In this document: positions 44,503 through 53,692 of the stretch, in pieces
How positions within the stretch are numbered: the stretch's first letter is position 1
How the letters are laid out: each line of letters starts with the position of its first letter
DNA from: an uncultured Anaerolineae bacterium
Lineage (GTDB): Bacteria; Chloroflexota; Anaerolineae; J036; Brachytrichaceae
DNA length: 64,000 nt
Assembly (NCBI GenBank): GCA_937959265.1
Contig: CALGMA010000026.1
Span: 53,369 to 117,368 of the forward strand
Reading direction: 5' to 3'
Translations under genes and position numbers: made by a program
Notes under the pieces: generated by a model
Seen by the model: the letters and a program-made list of their open reading frames with translations, nothing else
The model's database searches: none
Told to the model about the DNA's origin: nothing

Positions 44503-46422
44503 ATGTCCGATCAATCCCAACTGCAGGCGCAAGCAGCGGAAATCTCAATTGACCACAAAACCTTCTATCCCCCGTCGCCGGAGGTTGTCGCGCGCGCGCG
44601 CATCAAAGATTGGGACGCCATGAGCAAATTCGCCTCGGAGCACCTGGAGCAATTCTGGGCCGAGCACGCCGCCGAACTCGAGTGGTATGGCCAATGGGAG
44701 CGTGTGCTCGACGACTCCAACAAGCCTTTCTTCAAGTGGTTCGTCGGTGGCAAGTTCAACATCGTCCACAACGCGCTCGACCGTCACATGAAAACCTGGC
44801 GCAGGAACAAGGTTGCTTACATCTGGCAGGGCGAGGATTTCTCTGAGCGGCAGATTTCCTACGCCGATCTTAACCGCGAAGTGTGCAAGTTCGCCAACGT
44901 GCTGAAGTCGCTCGGCGTGAAGAAGGGCGACCGCGTGACGATTTACATGGGCCGCGTGATCGAACTGCCGATTGCGATGCTGGCCTGCGCGAAGATCGGC
45001 GCGGTGCACTCGGTGGTCTACGGCGGGTTCTCGGTGCAGGCGCTGGCCGGCCGCATCCTCGACTCGCAGAGCAAAGTCCTGGTCACCTGTGACGGCGCCT
45101 ATGTCAACGGCAAAGTCGTCGAACTCAAACAGATCGCCGACGACGCAATCAAAGAAGCGCCTGTCGTCGAGAAAGTCGTGGTCTTCAAACGCACCGGCCG
45201 CGAGATCGGCTGGGTAGAGGGCCGCGATCACTGGTGGTACGACTTGATGAAGGATGCTAGCCCGGTCTGCGAGACCGAGGTGATGGATGCCGAAGATCCG
45301 CTCTTCATCCTTTACACCTCCGGCTCGACCGGCAAGCCCAAGGCGCTATTGCACACGCATGGGGGCTACGCCGTGTACACCTACACCACTATGCGCTACG
45401 TCTTCGACATCCAGGACGAAGACCGCTGGTGGTGCGCCGCCGACCCGGGCTGGATCACCGGCCACTCGTACATCGTGTATTCGCCGCTGATGAACGGCGC
45501 CACCAGCATCATCTATGAGGGCGGCCCGGCCTATCCTGCGCCGGATCGTTGGTGGCAGATCGTCGAGCAGTATGGCGTAACGATCCTGTATTGTGCGCCC
45601 ACCGGCATCCGCGGCCTGATGCGCTTCGGCGAGGAATGGCCCAAGAAGCACGATTTGTCCTCGCTCCGTTTGCTTGGCACGGTCGGCGAGCCGATTAACC
45701 CCGAAGCGTGGCGCTGGTACTACGTCCACGTGGGCGGCTCGCGTTGCCCGATCATGGACACGTGGTGGCAGACGGAGACCGGCGGCTTCATGATCACCCC
45801 GCTGCCCGTCACGCCGCTCAAGCCCGGCAGCGCCACCCAACCATTCTTTGGGATCCAGGCCGAAGTAGTGGATGACATCGGTAACCCGGCCAAACCCGAT
45901 GAGGAAGGCTATCTCACCATCCTCACGCCGTGGCCTGGCATGGCCCGTACGATCTACGGCGATCCAGATCGCTACGTACAAACTTACTGGTCGCGCTACC
46001 CCGGCCGCTACTTCACCGGCGATTCGGCGCGCGTGGATCAAGACGGCTACTTTTGGATCATCGGACGCGTGGACGATGTGCTCAAAGTGAGCGGCTATCG
46101 TCTGGGCACGGCAGAAGTGGAAAGCGCATTGGTCTCGCATCCGGCCGTGGCCGAAGCTGCGGCCATCGGCCTGCCGCACGAAGTGCGCGGCAACGCCATC
46201 TACACCTATGTCATTCTGCGCGCCGGCTACGAAGGCACGCCGGAGCTGGCCGAGGAGCTGCGCCAGCACGTCGGCAAAGTGATGGGGCCGATCGCCAGGC
46301 CGGAGAAGGTCGAGTTCGTTGCCAAGTTGCCCAAGACCCGTTCCGGCAAGATTATGCGCCGTGTGTTGAAAGCGCGCGCCCAGGGCCTGCCCGAAGGCGA
46401 CCTGACGACGCTGGAAGAGTGA
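44503..46422 (+). CDS. acs: Acetyl-CoA synthetase (acetate-CoA ligase)
   Basis: Activates acetate to acetyl-CoA through acetyl-AMP. The 639-aa product has the family's usual length. AMP-binding motif YTSGSTGKPKALLHTHGGY lies near residue 270, WWQTETGG near 425, and the C-terminal Lys motif RSGKIMRRVLKARA (the site of regulatory acetylation in relatives) near 620. The start MSDQSQLQAQAAEIS (ATG 44503) is preceded by GGAGG; the track start at 44455 lies before the promoter's -10 box and is rejected. It is divergent from the amidohydrolase and convergent with the S8 protease. Confidence 0.95.
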   Translation: MSDQSQLQAQAAEISIDHKTFYPPSPEVVARARIKDWDAMSKFASEHLEQFWAEHAAELEWYGQWERVLDDSNKPFFKWFVGGKFNIVHNALDRHMKTWRRNKVAYIWQGEDFSERQISYADLNREVCKFANVLKSLGVKKGDRVTIYMGRVIELPIAMLACAKIGAVHSVVYGGFSVQALAGRILDSQSKVLVTCDGAYVNGKVVELKQIADDAIKEAPVVEKVVVFKRTGREIGWVEGRDHWWYDLMKDASPVCETEVMDAEDPLFILYTSGSTGKPKALLHTHGGYAVYTYTTMRYVFDIQDEDRWWCAADPGWITGHSYIVYSPLMNGATSIIYEGGPAYPAPDRWWQIVEQYGVTILYCAPTGIRGLMRFGEEWPKKHDLSSLRLLGTVGEPINPEAWRWYYVHVGGSRCPIMDTWWQTETGGFMITPLPVTPLKPGSATQPFFGIQAEVVDDIGNPAKPDEEGYLTILTPWPGMARTIYGDPDRYVQTYWSRYPGRYFTGDSARVDQDGYFWIIGRVDDVLKVSGYRLGTAEVESALVSHPAVAEAAAIGLPHEVRGNAIYTYVILRAGYEGTPELAEELRQHVGKVMGPIARPEKVEFVAKLPKTRSGKIMRRVLKARAQGLPEGDLTTLEE

Positions 46423-46429
46423 TTTATTG

Positions 46430-46460
46430 GGGTGGACGACGGCATTGCCGTCGTCCACCC
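46430..46460. repeat. Perfect 31-bp palindromic element (family member D)
   Basis: GGGTGGACGACGGC and its exact reverse complement flank ATT. It sits in the 50-bp gap between the convergent acs and S8 protease genes, where it could act as a bidirectional transcript end. It has the same size and centre as the copy at 9287 but differs at four arm positions, all compensated. Confidence 0.8.
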
Positions 46461-46472
46461 TGCGCTGCCCGG

Positions 46473-48470
46473 CTAGGCGAAGATCATCTCCAGCTTGAAC
46501 TCGCGGATCTTGCCGACGTCGTAACGCGCCTTATCCGCGACCAGCAGCGTCCACTCGCCGCTAGGGGACTTGCCGGCGACTGCGGCCAGCGCCGGCGTAT
46601 TCGCGGTGTCATAAGTTTGCTTAATGTGATCGGCGGCGCCGCCTTGCCGGTTGTGCAGCACGATGTCGCCGATGCCGGAAGCCGGCGGAGGCTTGAGCGT
46701 GACGACCAGGTCGCCGCGATAGGTGTGCTCGATGTCCACCCAGACCTTCAGCGCCTTGAGCGGGCGCGTCTCGGCGACAGTCGCGCTGAGTTTGGCCGAC
46801 TTCAGGTCGGGGATCGGCACATCCTGCTTGACCGAGACGATCACCACCGGCTGGGGCTGAGGGGGCGCTGCCAGCTCGACTGCCCTGTGAGCGTTTACTC
46901 GTCCGAAGCCATACCAGGGGCTGCGGCCGTTCGCGTCGTAGTTACCGTTGGCCGAATCTATCTTGTCGCAGGCGTTTTTGATGATCTCGCGCACCTCGTC
47001 CCAGCGCAAGTCGGGGTTGCGCGCCAGGATAAGCGCTGCGACGCCGGCTACGCCGGGGCATGCGCTTGATGTGCCGCCAAAGCTGTTCGTGTAGTTGCCC
47101 TGCGCGTCGCCGCGGCTGGTCTGGCCGGGGTTATAGCCGAGCGCGCCTGTGCGATCCGTCGTCCAGATGCCGGGCGTCAGCGATGGGCGACCGTTGCTGC
47201 TGGGGAAGGCGCACCAGATGGCTTTGCCGTAGTCGCTATAGGCGGCGCGCGTGCCCATGTCGTTGCAGGCTGCTACGGCGATCACCTTCTCGTAGCTGGC
47301 ATAGCCGTCGTTGTCTACGCTCTCGTTGCCGTTGCCGGCAGCGAACAGAATCACGCAGCCTTTGCCGTTGCGCCCGTTGCGTGTGGCATAGTCCATCGCC
47401 AGGCGTGTAGAGTCCGGCAAAGGCACGACCTGCTTGTGCAGTGGATCGTTGGGGTTCCACCATTCGCCGTCGGCCGGTCCCCAACTACACGAGATCACGT
47501 CGGCGCCGTTCTGCGCTGCCCATACGAAGGCGTCGGCCTCGCTCTGCGAGCCGAGGCCGGAGGCCAGCCGGATCGGCATCAGCCGCGCCTTGGGCGCCAC
47601 GCCAGCTGCGCCGAAGGCGCCGTTGGCGCACGCGACGCCGGCGCAGGCCGTGCCGTGATTGTCGAAGTTGCCCGGACGGGGGTCATTCGTCCGGCGCGTC
47701 ACGTCGCGCGGGGCGACGATCTTGCCCGCCGAGCGGAACTCTTCGTGGTCAATGTCCACCCCATCGTCAATGATGGCGATCGTCACTCCTTCGCCTTGCG
47801 AGAGTGCCCAGGCAGCCTCGACGTTGGCGCTCTGGTCTATTGCCCGGCCGCCGATGGTGGTCTTGCGCAGGTGCCATTGGGTGAGGAAAGCTGCCCGGTC
47901 ACGCCGGCGGCGGATCAGCTCGGGATGGCAGAGCTCGACGGCTTCGTCCTCGAGCAACCGCCGGGCGAGGTCGAACACTTCAAGCCCGATGCCCTCCGGC
48001 GCGCCGAGGAAGTAGCCGTTGCGCGTGTAGTCTACATGCGCCTTGATGGCGAGCCCATACTTCTTGATGAGCTGGCGGCAGGTCGCAGTCTTCGTCTCGT
48101 CGTCGAATTTGACGAAGAGGTTCTCGGTGTAAAGCACCGGCGCCTTCGATTGCGGATCCACCAGCACACGGCCGGCGAAACGCACGTCTGGTTCACCCTT
48201 CAGCACCGCGCGTGCCTGATCGCGGATGGACTTGGCCTGGCGCGTCGAGCGCGTCCGTAGCACGGCCACACCGGCGTTGAAATACTGCTCTTCGAGTTCG
48301 AAATGGCCAAGGATTACCAGAGCATCGTCGGAGAGTGCTGCGCCTTCGCCGGGTGCGGTCGCAAAGACCGGATTGTGGCTGCGGGTGCGCACGGCGATGA
48401 GATCGTTGCTCTCTTCTAGCTTGTAAGTCTGTCCCCTTTTGCCTCCATATTGGACGGTGTATGCGCTCAT
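46473..48470 (-). CDS. S8 family serine peptidase with FlpN-like prodomain and P-domain
   Basis: A 665-aa subtilisin-type protease without a signal peptide. An N-terminal region (1-200) ends in a fervidolysin-like prodomain (LYTENLFVKFDDETKTATCRQLIKKYG to VELCHPELIRRR). The catalytic domain has Asp in IAIIDDGVDIDH (about 235), His in FDNHGTACAG (about 273) and Ser in GGTSSACPG (about 468). The last 125 residues form a proprotein-convertase P-domain (LKALKVWVDIEHTYRGDLVVTLKPP). ATG 48470 has GAGGAGG close upstream. It is divergent from a small protein that looks like its own prodomain. It may act inside the cell or be released on lysis. Confidence 0.88.
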   Translation of the reverse strand: MSAYTVQYGGKRGQTYKLEESNDLIAVRTRSHNPVFATAPGEGAALSDDALVILGHFELEEQYFNAGVAVLRTRSTRQAKSIRDQARAVLKGEPDVRFAGRVLVDPQSKAPVLYTENLFVKFDDETKTATCRQLIKKYGLAIKAHVDYTRNGYFLGAPEGIGLEVFDLARRLLEDEAVELCHPELIRRRRDRAAFLTQWHLRKTTIGGRAIDQSANVEAAWALSQGEGVTIAIIDDGVDIDHEEFRSAGKIVAPRDVTRRTNDPRPGNFDNHGTACAGVACANGAFGAAGVAPKARLMPIRLASGLGSQSEADAFVWAAQNGADVISCSWGPADGEWWNPNDPLHKQVVPLPDSTRLAMDYATRNGRNGKGCVILFAAGNGNESVDNDGYASYEKVIAVAACNDMGTRAAYSDYGKAIWCAFPSSNGRPSLTPGIWTTDRTGALGYNPGQTSRGDAQGNYTNSFGGTSSACPGVAGVAALILARNPDLRWDEVREIIKNACDKIDSANGNYDANGRSPWYGFGRVNAHRAVELAAPPQPQPVVIVSVKQDVPIPDLKSAKLSATVAETRPLKALKVWVDIEHTYRGDLVVTLKPPPASGIGDIVLHNRQGGAADHIKQTYDTANTPALAAVAGKSPSGEWTLLVADKARYDVGKIREFKLEMIFA

Positions 48471-48589
48471 GAATCCTCCTCTTCCCGTTGCGGAGACGGC
48501 GCACGACTGCGACCCTCGGAATAGGCGCACTCGGGAGGGTGAACGCTCGGCGCCGTCGCTTGGGGATATGCGGTGATGATAGCGGCCGA

Positions 48590-48595
48590 TATAAT
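48590..48595 (+). promoter_or_regulatory. TATAAT -10 element of the prodomain-like gene
   Basis: An exact TATAAT lies 55 nt before ATG 48651, in the 180-bp divergent gap with the S8 protease. It would give a leader of about 50 nt. No strong -35 box is visible. Confidence 0.5.
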
Positions 48596-48650
48596 CCTGT
48601 CAAACAGTCGTCGAATCACCATCATCCTGCATACGTATGTGGCATCAGTC

Positions 48651-49130
48651 ATGAGCAATCTGTCGGACTACCCGACGCGCCTGCGCGCCAGCACGGAGCA
48701 TCCCGAGGTGATCTATACGCGCGCTAAGGGTTATCACGCCGTCAAGAACGCGCCGCGCGCTCAAGCGAAGGATGCTGTGCTGGCGCTGGAAGACGATGAC
48801 AGTACCTACTTGATCCTGGAGGGGGAGCCGAAGACACTCAGCGAGGAAGTCAGCGCCGTCTATCGGGGCAGTGGCGGCACGCTGGTCGTGCCGACTGGCC
48901 GGGTCTTCATCCGTTTGGACGAAGGCACGCGCGTCGAGGCGCATGCTCACGCGTTTCGCAAGCTCGGCTTCGTCATTGCCCAGTCGCCGCCCTACGCGCC
49001 CCACGTTGCCTGGCTAGAGCGCGAAGATGGCGATGCCGCTGCTGCGCTGCACAGCGTCGGCGCACTGGAGAAACTGCCGCAGGTGTGCAACGTTGAACCC
49101 CAGCTGCTTGCAGCGCGTGCATTGCGTTGA
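48651..49130 (+). CDS. Stand-alone subtilase prodomain-like protein, candidate protease inhibitor
   Basis: A 159-aa protein. Its last 80 residues align without gaps to the prodomain of the divergent S8 protease: VVPTGRVFIRLDEGTRVEA against VLYTENLFVKFDDETKTAT, FRKLGFVI against IKKYGLAI, and VEPQLLAAR against CHPELIRRR. The pattern also resembles fervidolysin-type prodomains. No catalytic residues or signal peptide are present. Subtilase prodomains are known to fold and inhibit their own protease, so a role as an inhibitor or folding partner is plausible; this is inference. The N-terminal 75 residues are unassigned. ATG 48651 is preferred over the track start at 48573, which lies before the -10 box. 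Confidence 0.6.
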   Translation: MSNLSDYPTRLRASTEHPEVIYTRAKGYHAVKNAPRAQAKDAVLALEDDDSTYLILEGEPKTLSEEVSAVYRGSGGTLVVPTGRVFIRLDEGTRVEAHAHAFRKLGFVIAQSPPYAPHVAWLEREDGDAAAALHSVGALEKLPQVCNVEPQLLAARALR

Positions 49131-49187
49131 TCCCGGCATCGCCCAAATGGGGGAATGCGCAGCCGTCCCAGCCCTGAAATTTGAACG

Positions 49188-51098
49188 ATGTCTCACTCAA
49201 ACTTCCTCGAACGCCTGGCCGAACGCCCTTTGCTCGCCGATGGCGCCATGGGCACGATGTTGTATGCGCGCGGCTTCGACTTCGACGAGTGTTACGACGC
49301 ACTCAACCTGAAGCATCCCGAGGTCGTTTTAGATATTCATCGCCAATACGCTGCCGCCGGCGCAGACATCTTGGAGACGAACACGTTCGGCGCCAACGCG
49401 TTCCGGCTGGCCGAGTGGAATCTGGAAGGTTCGGCGGCGGAGATCAACGCGCGCGGCGTGGAACTGGCGCGTCAGGCTGCGCGCGACGTGCGGGCAGATA
49501 TCCTCATCGCCGGTGCGGTGGGGCCACTGGGCGCAAACCTCGCTCCGCTGGGCAGCATCAGCCGGGAAGAAGCCTACCACGCGTTCTACGAGCAGATCGG
49601 CGCGCTGGCCGAAGCGGGCGCCGATCTGCTGGTCCTCGAAACCTTCTCTGACCTGACCGAACTCGAAGAAGCCTTGCGCGCAGCCAAAGTGGTGTGCGGC
49701 CTGCCGGTGGTCGCTCAGATGACCTTCAACCGCGAACAGCGTACCGTAATGGGCGTGACGCCCCTGCAGGCTGTTCAGGTGCTGGCAACCTGGCAGCCGG
49801 CGCTCATCGGCGCGAATTGCTCCACCGGGCCACGCGGCGTGCTCGAAGTGATGCGCCAGATGGCAGCGGCAGCGAAGACCATGCATGGCCGCGCGCCGGG
49901 GCTTTCTGCCATGCCCAATGCCGGCTTTCCCGAGGCGCGCGGTTCGCGGGTGTTCTATCCGGCTACACCTGAATACTTCGCCGACTATGCGCAGCGTTTC
50001 ATCGAGACCGGCGTGCGTTTGGTGGGTGGGTGCTGCGGCACCACGCCGGCACATGTGCGTGCCATGCGCGCCGCGTTCGATGCGCTGACGCAAAGTGCAC
50101 CTGCGTCTTCGGCGATTGCCAGGGTCGAAATTCCTCATCCTGCCGAGGTTCGTGCGCATCCGTTCGGCGACGCCGGCACCCCCACCACGCTGGCTCAAGC
50201 GCTGGCTGAGGGACGCTTTGTGACCACGGTCGAGGTTGAGCCACCCAAAAGCGCCGACACCTCGGCTATCGAAGAGACGGCTTGCATGCTGAAGGAAGCC
50301 GGCGCGACGGTGCTCGACATCTCTGACATCCCGATGGCGCGCATGCGCATGACCGGCCTGGCCGCCGCGCATCGCGTGCAAGCCGGCGCAGAGATCGAGA
50401 CCGTGCTGCATTTCCCCGTGCGCGGGCGCAACCTGCTTCGCATACAGGGCGACTTGCTGGCTGCCCACGCGCTGGGCATCCGCAACATCTTTGTTACGAT
50501 GGGCGACCCGACGCGCATCGGCGATTATCCGCAGGCTAACGACAATCACGACATCGTGCCTACCGGCCTGGTGCAGATGATCAAAGAGCGGTTCAACACG
50601 GGTCTGGATGGGCTGGGCGCGTCTATCGGCAAGCCATGTTCGTTCTTCGTCGGCGTGGCCGCGAATCTCACCCCGACCGACTTCGAGAAGGAAGCCAGGC
50701 TGCTGCACAAGAAGATCGAGTGTGGCGCGGACTTCGCACTGACTCAGCCGGTGTTCGACGCGGAGATGGCGCGCCGGTTCATCGCCTACTACGAGCAGAT
50801 GTTCGGCAAACTCACGCTGCCGATCCTGGTTGGCATCCTGCCGCTGGCGAGCGTGCGCCATGCCCAGTTCCTGCGCAACGAGGTGCCGGGCGTGGTGCTG
50901 CCGGAGGCGATCGTGCAGCGCTTGGAGGCGGCCGGTAACAAGACCCGCACCGAAGGCGCGATCATCGCCATGGAGGTTCTGCATAGCATCCGCGACCGGG
51001 TGCAGGGCGCGTACTTCATCCCTGCCTTCGGGCGCTACGACATCGTAGCGAGGCTGATCCAGCAGACGACTGGCCAGCTCCAGCCCTTGTCTTCCTAG
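49188..51098 (+). CDS. Homocysteine S-methyltransferase / methylenetetrahydrofolate reductase fusion
   Basis: A 636-aa bifunctional enzyme like B. subtilis YitJ. The N-terminal half is a homocysteine S-methyltransferase TIM barrel: LLADGAMGTMLYARG, then zinc ligands in GANCSTGPRG (about 210) and GGCCGTTPAH (about 285). The C-terminal half (from about 330, FVTTVEVEPPKSADTSAIEE) is a MetF-type flavoprotein with FVTMGDPTRIGDYP and DFALTQPVFDAE. Together it can make methyl-THF and methylate homocysteine to methionine, possibly with S-methylmethionine or another donor. It follows the prodomain-like gene by 57 bp with no clear Shine-Dalgarno sequence. Confidence 0.92.
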   Translation: MSHSNFLERLAERPLLADGAMGTMLYARGFDFDECYDALNLKHPEVVLDIHRQYAAAGADILETNTFGANAFRLAEWNLEGSAAEINARGVELARQAARDVRADILIAGAVGPLGANLAPLGSISREEAYHAFYEQIGALAEAGADLLVLETFSDLTELEEALRAAKVVCGLPVVAQMTFNREQRTVMGVTPLQAVQVLATWQPALIGANCSTGPRGVLEVMRQMAAAAKTMHGRAPGLSAMPNAGFPEARGSRVFYPATPEYFADYAQRFIETGVRLVGGCCGTTPAHVRAMRAAFDALTQSAPASSAIARVEIPHPAEVRAHPFGDAGTPTTLAQALAEGRFVTTVEVEPPKSADTSAIEETACMLKEAGATVLDISDIPMARMRMTGLAAAHRVQAGAEIETVLHFPVRGRNLLRIQGDLLAAHALGIRNIFVTMGDPTRIGDYPQANDNHDIVPTGLVQMIKERFNTGLDGLGASIGKPCSFFVGVAANLTPTDFEKEARLLHKKIECGADFALTQPVFDAEMARRFIAYYEQMFGKLTLPILVGILPLASVRHAQFLRNEVPGVVLPEAIVQRLEAAGNKTRTEGAIIAMEVLHSIRDRVQGAYFIPAFGRYDIVARLIQQTTGQLQPLSS

Positions 51099-51119
51099 AC
51101 ACAGGCATCGCTTTCGACC

Positions 51120-52589
51120 TTGCGCGAACTCTTCCAACGCTTGGCGAAGATGGTGGCCGGCTACGGTGTCGTGCAGTGGGCCGGCCCATTGCTGTCGCTG
51201 ATCTTCACGCCGATCATCACCCGTATCCTGACAGTGGACGACTACGGCGCGTCGGGGTATCTGCAAACGGTCGTCGCGGCAGTGAGCACGGTGGCAATGT
51301 TTGCCCTGCCGCAGGCGCTGGCGACGCATTTCAACGACCATCCGGGCGAAGCATGCTGGCAGGGCCAGATCACCGGCAGCGCGCTGGTCATCGTCGTCGT
51401 CAGCGGGTTAGCGCTCGGCCTTGCCCTGGTCATTGCCGCGCCGGCGTTGGGCACGGTCGCGCCAATCGTCGGAGCGCACGTGTCACTTGTCCAGTTCCTC
51501 GGCCTGACGTTGTGCATTGGCTTAGCGGCGACGGTGTTGGTCAACGCAGCACAAGACGCGCTGCGCGTGCGCTGGGGCATGTTCCTGAGCGTGACTTCTC
51601 TAGCCGGCACGGTGATCTTCAACCTGTTGTTCATCGTCATCTTGCGGATGGGCGTAACGGGTATGCTGCTCGCACCGCTGGCGGTGAATGCGTGCGTGCT
51701 GGCTGTCGCGCTGGTGCTCATGCGCGACTTTATTGGCCGGCCGTCGCGCGAAGCGGTTGGTTTGCTGTTGCGTTCCGGGGCAGTGCTGTTGCCGACCACG
51801 CTGTCGGTGTGGTCGCTGACGCTGGCCGACCGGCTCTTCCTCGGCCAGTGGGTGAGCGAGGCCGAGTTGGGCTATTACGACATCGCTAACAAAATCGCCG
51901 GCCTGACCTACGTGGCCATGGCGCCGATCTACACGGCGTGGACGCCGCTGGCGCTGGCCATGCAACATCACCCCCTGGCCCACGTGCGCTATGTGCGCAT
52001 GGCGCGCTACCTGGTCGCGACCGTGCTCTTCATCGGCCTGTTCCTCGGATTGTTCGCTATCGAAATCCTGATCGTGCTGACGCGGCCGGCTTACTTCCCG
52101 GCGGCGCCCTACGTCGGCTTCCTGGCCTATATGCACGTCTTCAGCGCGTTTGGCACGGTGTTCACGGTTGGCGCGATGATGGGCAAACAGCTGCGCTCGG
52201 TAAGCGCCGGCGTGCTGCTTGGCGCGCTGGTCAACATCGCGTTGAACGTTGCGCTCATCCCGCGTTTCGGGTTGTGGGGTGCGACGGTGGCGACGATGGC
52301 CGGCTTCGGCGTCACCCCGCTTGTCCTGTTCGTGTTGGTACAGCGGCGCTATCCGCTGCCATATCCGGTTGGGCGCATGCTGGCTGCACTGACTGTGCAA
52401 TTCGCACTGCTGATCGCCGGGTTGTTCGTGCCGGCGATCGCCTTCCCCGTGCGCGTCGCGATCAAGCTCGGCATTCTTGTGCTGTTGCCGGTTGGCTTTG
52501 TCGTGGTTGGCATGATCACGCTGGATGAGCTGCGGCAGGCCGGCGCGTTCGCGCGCGAACGCGCCGGGCGGTTGCTGCGCTCAGCCTAA
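51120..52589 (+). CDS. Polysaccharide flippase (Wzx/MOP superfamily)
   Basis: A 489-aa membrane protein with about 12-14 hydrophobic segments. The N-terminus GVVQWAGPLLSLIFTPIITRILTVDDYGASGYLQT matches Wzx-like flippases, and WVSEAELGYYDIANKIAGL near residue 245 is the usual mid-protein repeat of that pattern. Flippases of this family move lipid-linked oligosaccharides across the cytoplasmic membrane. The start TTG 51120 keeps the amphipathic lead helix; ATG 51150 is an alternative. It begins the glycan cluster with the downstream methyltransferase and glycosyltransferases, though a 152-bp gap follows. Confidence 0.85.
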   Translation: MRELFQRLAKMVAGYGVVQWAGPLLSLIFTPIITRILTVDDYGASGYLQTVVAAVSTVAMFALPQALATHFNDHPGEACWQGQITGSALVIVVVSGLALGLALVIAAPALGTVAPIVGAHVSLVQFLGLTLCIGLAATVLVNAAQDALRVRWGMFLSVTSLAGTVIFNLLFIVILRMGVTGMLLAPLAVNACVLAVALVLMRDFIGRPSREAVGLLLRSGAVLLPTTLSVWSLTLADRLFLGQWVSEAELGYYDIANKIAGLTYVAMAPIYTAWTPLALAMQHHPLAHVRYVRMARYLVATVLFIGLFLGLFAIEILIVLTRPAYFPAAPYVGFLAYMHVFSAFGTVFTVGAMMGKQLRSVSAGVLLGALVNIALNVALIPRFGLWGATVATMAGFGVTPLVLFVLVQRRYPLPYPVGRMLAALTVQFALLIAGLFVPAIAFPVRVAIKLGILVLLPVGFVVVGMITLDELRQAGAFARERAGRLLRSA

Positions 52590-52741
52590 AACAGGCGCAG
52601 GCCGAGCCTGCCGAAGCTCGCACCACCGGGTTTGTGCGGCGGATTGAAGCGGGTTAGAACCTTGACGAACATACCCCTTTCGTCGCCGGACGTCGGCATG
52701 CATATTACAATCGCGCTGCGATAGGAGGTCGCCCTTCGGCT

Positions 52742-53692
52742 TTGGAGCGCGTCTACACACGAATTCCCGCCACTGCGTTGCGACCGTCGCGTGCCGTGCG
52801 GTTGGCTTACCGGCTGTTCGGCAGTGCCTTGGTTCCGCTCACCTGGCTGGTCGCTCATGGCCTGGGCACGCCGGGACTGTGGTTCCATCCGATTTGCACC
52901 TGGGTGGGGCTGAAGACGTTGTTCGGTGCGAATGGGCCGCGGTTAGAGACGCGCTGGTTGCTGCACATGCTGTTCTCGCCGATGGTGCTCACTCGCTATT
53001 TCGAGTTCGAGTTTGCCTGGCGCCATTTGTCGGATACGCAGGCCGCACGTTACCTTGACGTGTCGTCGCCTTTCACCTTTCCTATCGTGTTGATGAGCGA
53101 AGGGCGTGCTGCGCGCGCCGACTTGATCAACCCAGACAAGCACGACCTTGCATTGATTGAGCAGCACATTGCTGCATACAAGTTGGGTACGCAGTGCGCG
53201 GTGCACAGTTGCTTGATTGAGGAAGTACCCTTCGCGGACGAGACTTTCGACTTGATCACCAGCATCTCGGTGGTCGAGCACATCCCGCGCGACCGTGAAG
53301 CGATCGGCAAGATGTGGGCGCTGCTCAAGCCGGGGGGGCGCCTGATCGTGACCGTGCCGTGTGCTGCACGAGGTTACGCGCTATACACGAACGTGGATCA
53401 CTACGGCCTGCTGGGGAGTGATGAGCGGGGCTACACCTTCCTCGAATATCTCTATGATGAGGCGATGTTGAACGAGCGCATCTACAGCATCACCGGCCGG
53501 CCGGTGCATTGCGCGCTCTACGGCGAAAGGCGCGGCGGCGTCCTACGCGCAGAGTTGTTGCGGCGCTGGTCGGGCGAGTACTGGCGCTTCTGGCGCGAAC
53601 CGATCTGGATGGGGCGCCACTTCCAGCACTTCGAAGCGATCGCGCAGTTACCAGGCGAGGGTGTGATCGGCATGGTCTTCGTGAAGTCATGA
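52742..53692 (+). CDS. Class I SAM-dependent methyltransferase
   Basis: A 316-aa methyltransferase of the Methyltransf_11 type. The core motifs are ARYLDVSSPFTFPIVL (degenerate glycine motif I), EVPFADETFDLITSISVVEHIPRD near residue 165 and MWALLKPGGRLIVTVPC near 195. The first 90 residues are basic and hydrophobic and may associate with the membrane. Its place between a flippase and glycosyltransferases suggests it methylates a sugar or lipid-linked glycan. The TTG start has TAGGAGGT 12 nt upstream, and TACAAT lies at 52706. Its stop overlaps the next ATG by 4 nt. Confidence 0.8.
   Translation: MERVYTRIPATALRPSRAVRLAYRLFGSALVPLTWLVAHGLGTPGLWFHPICTWVGLKTLFGANGPRLETRWLLHMLFSPMVLTRYFEFEFAWRHLSDTQAARYLDVSSPFTFPIVLMSEGRAARADLINPDKHDLALIEQHIAAYKLGTQCAVHSCLIEEVPFADETFDLITSISVVEHIPRDREAIGKMWALLKPGGRLIVTVPCAARGYALYTNVDHYGLLGSDERGYTFLEYLYDEAMLNERIYSITGRPVHCALYGERRGGVLRAELLRRWSGEYWRFWREPIWMGRHFQHFEAIAQLPGEGVIGMVFVKS

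Noticed and set aside
49329-51341. 670-aa open frame antisense to the methyltransferase/MTHFR fusion
   Set aside because: It is a shadow of GC-rich codon use; the plus-strand frame has full catalytic motifs.
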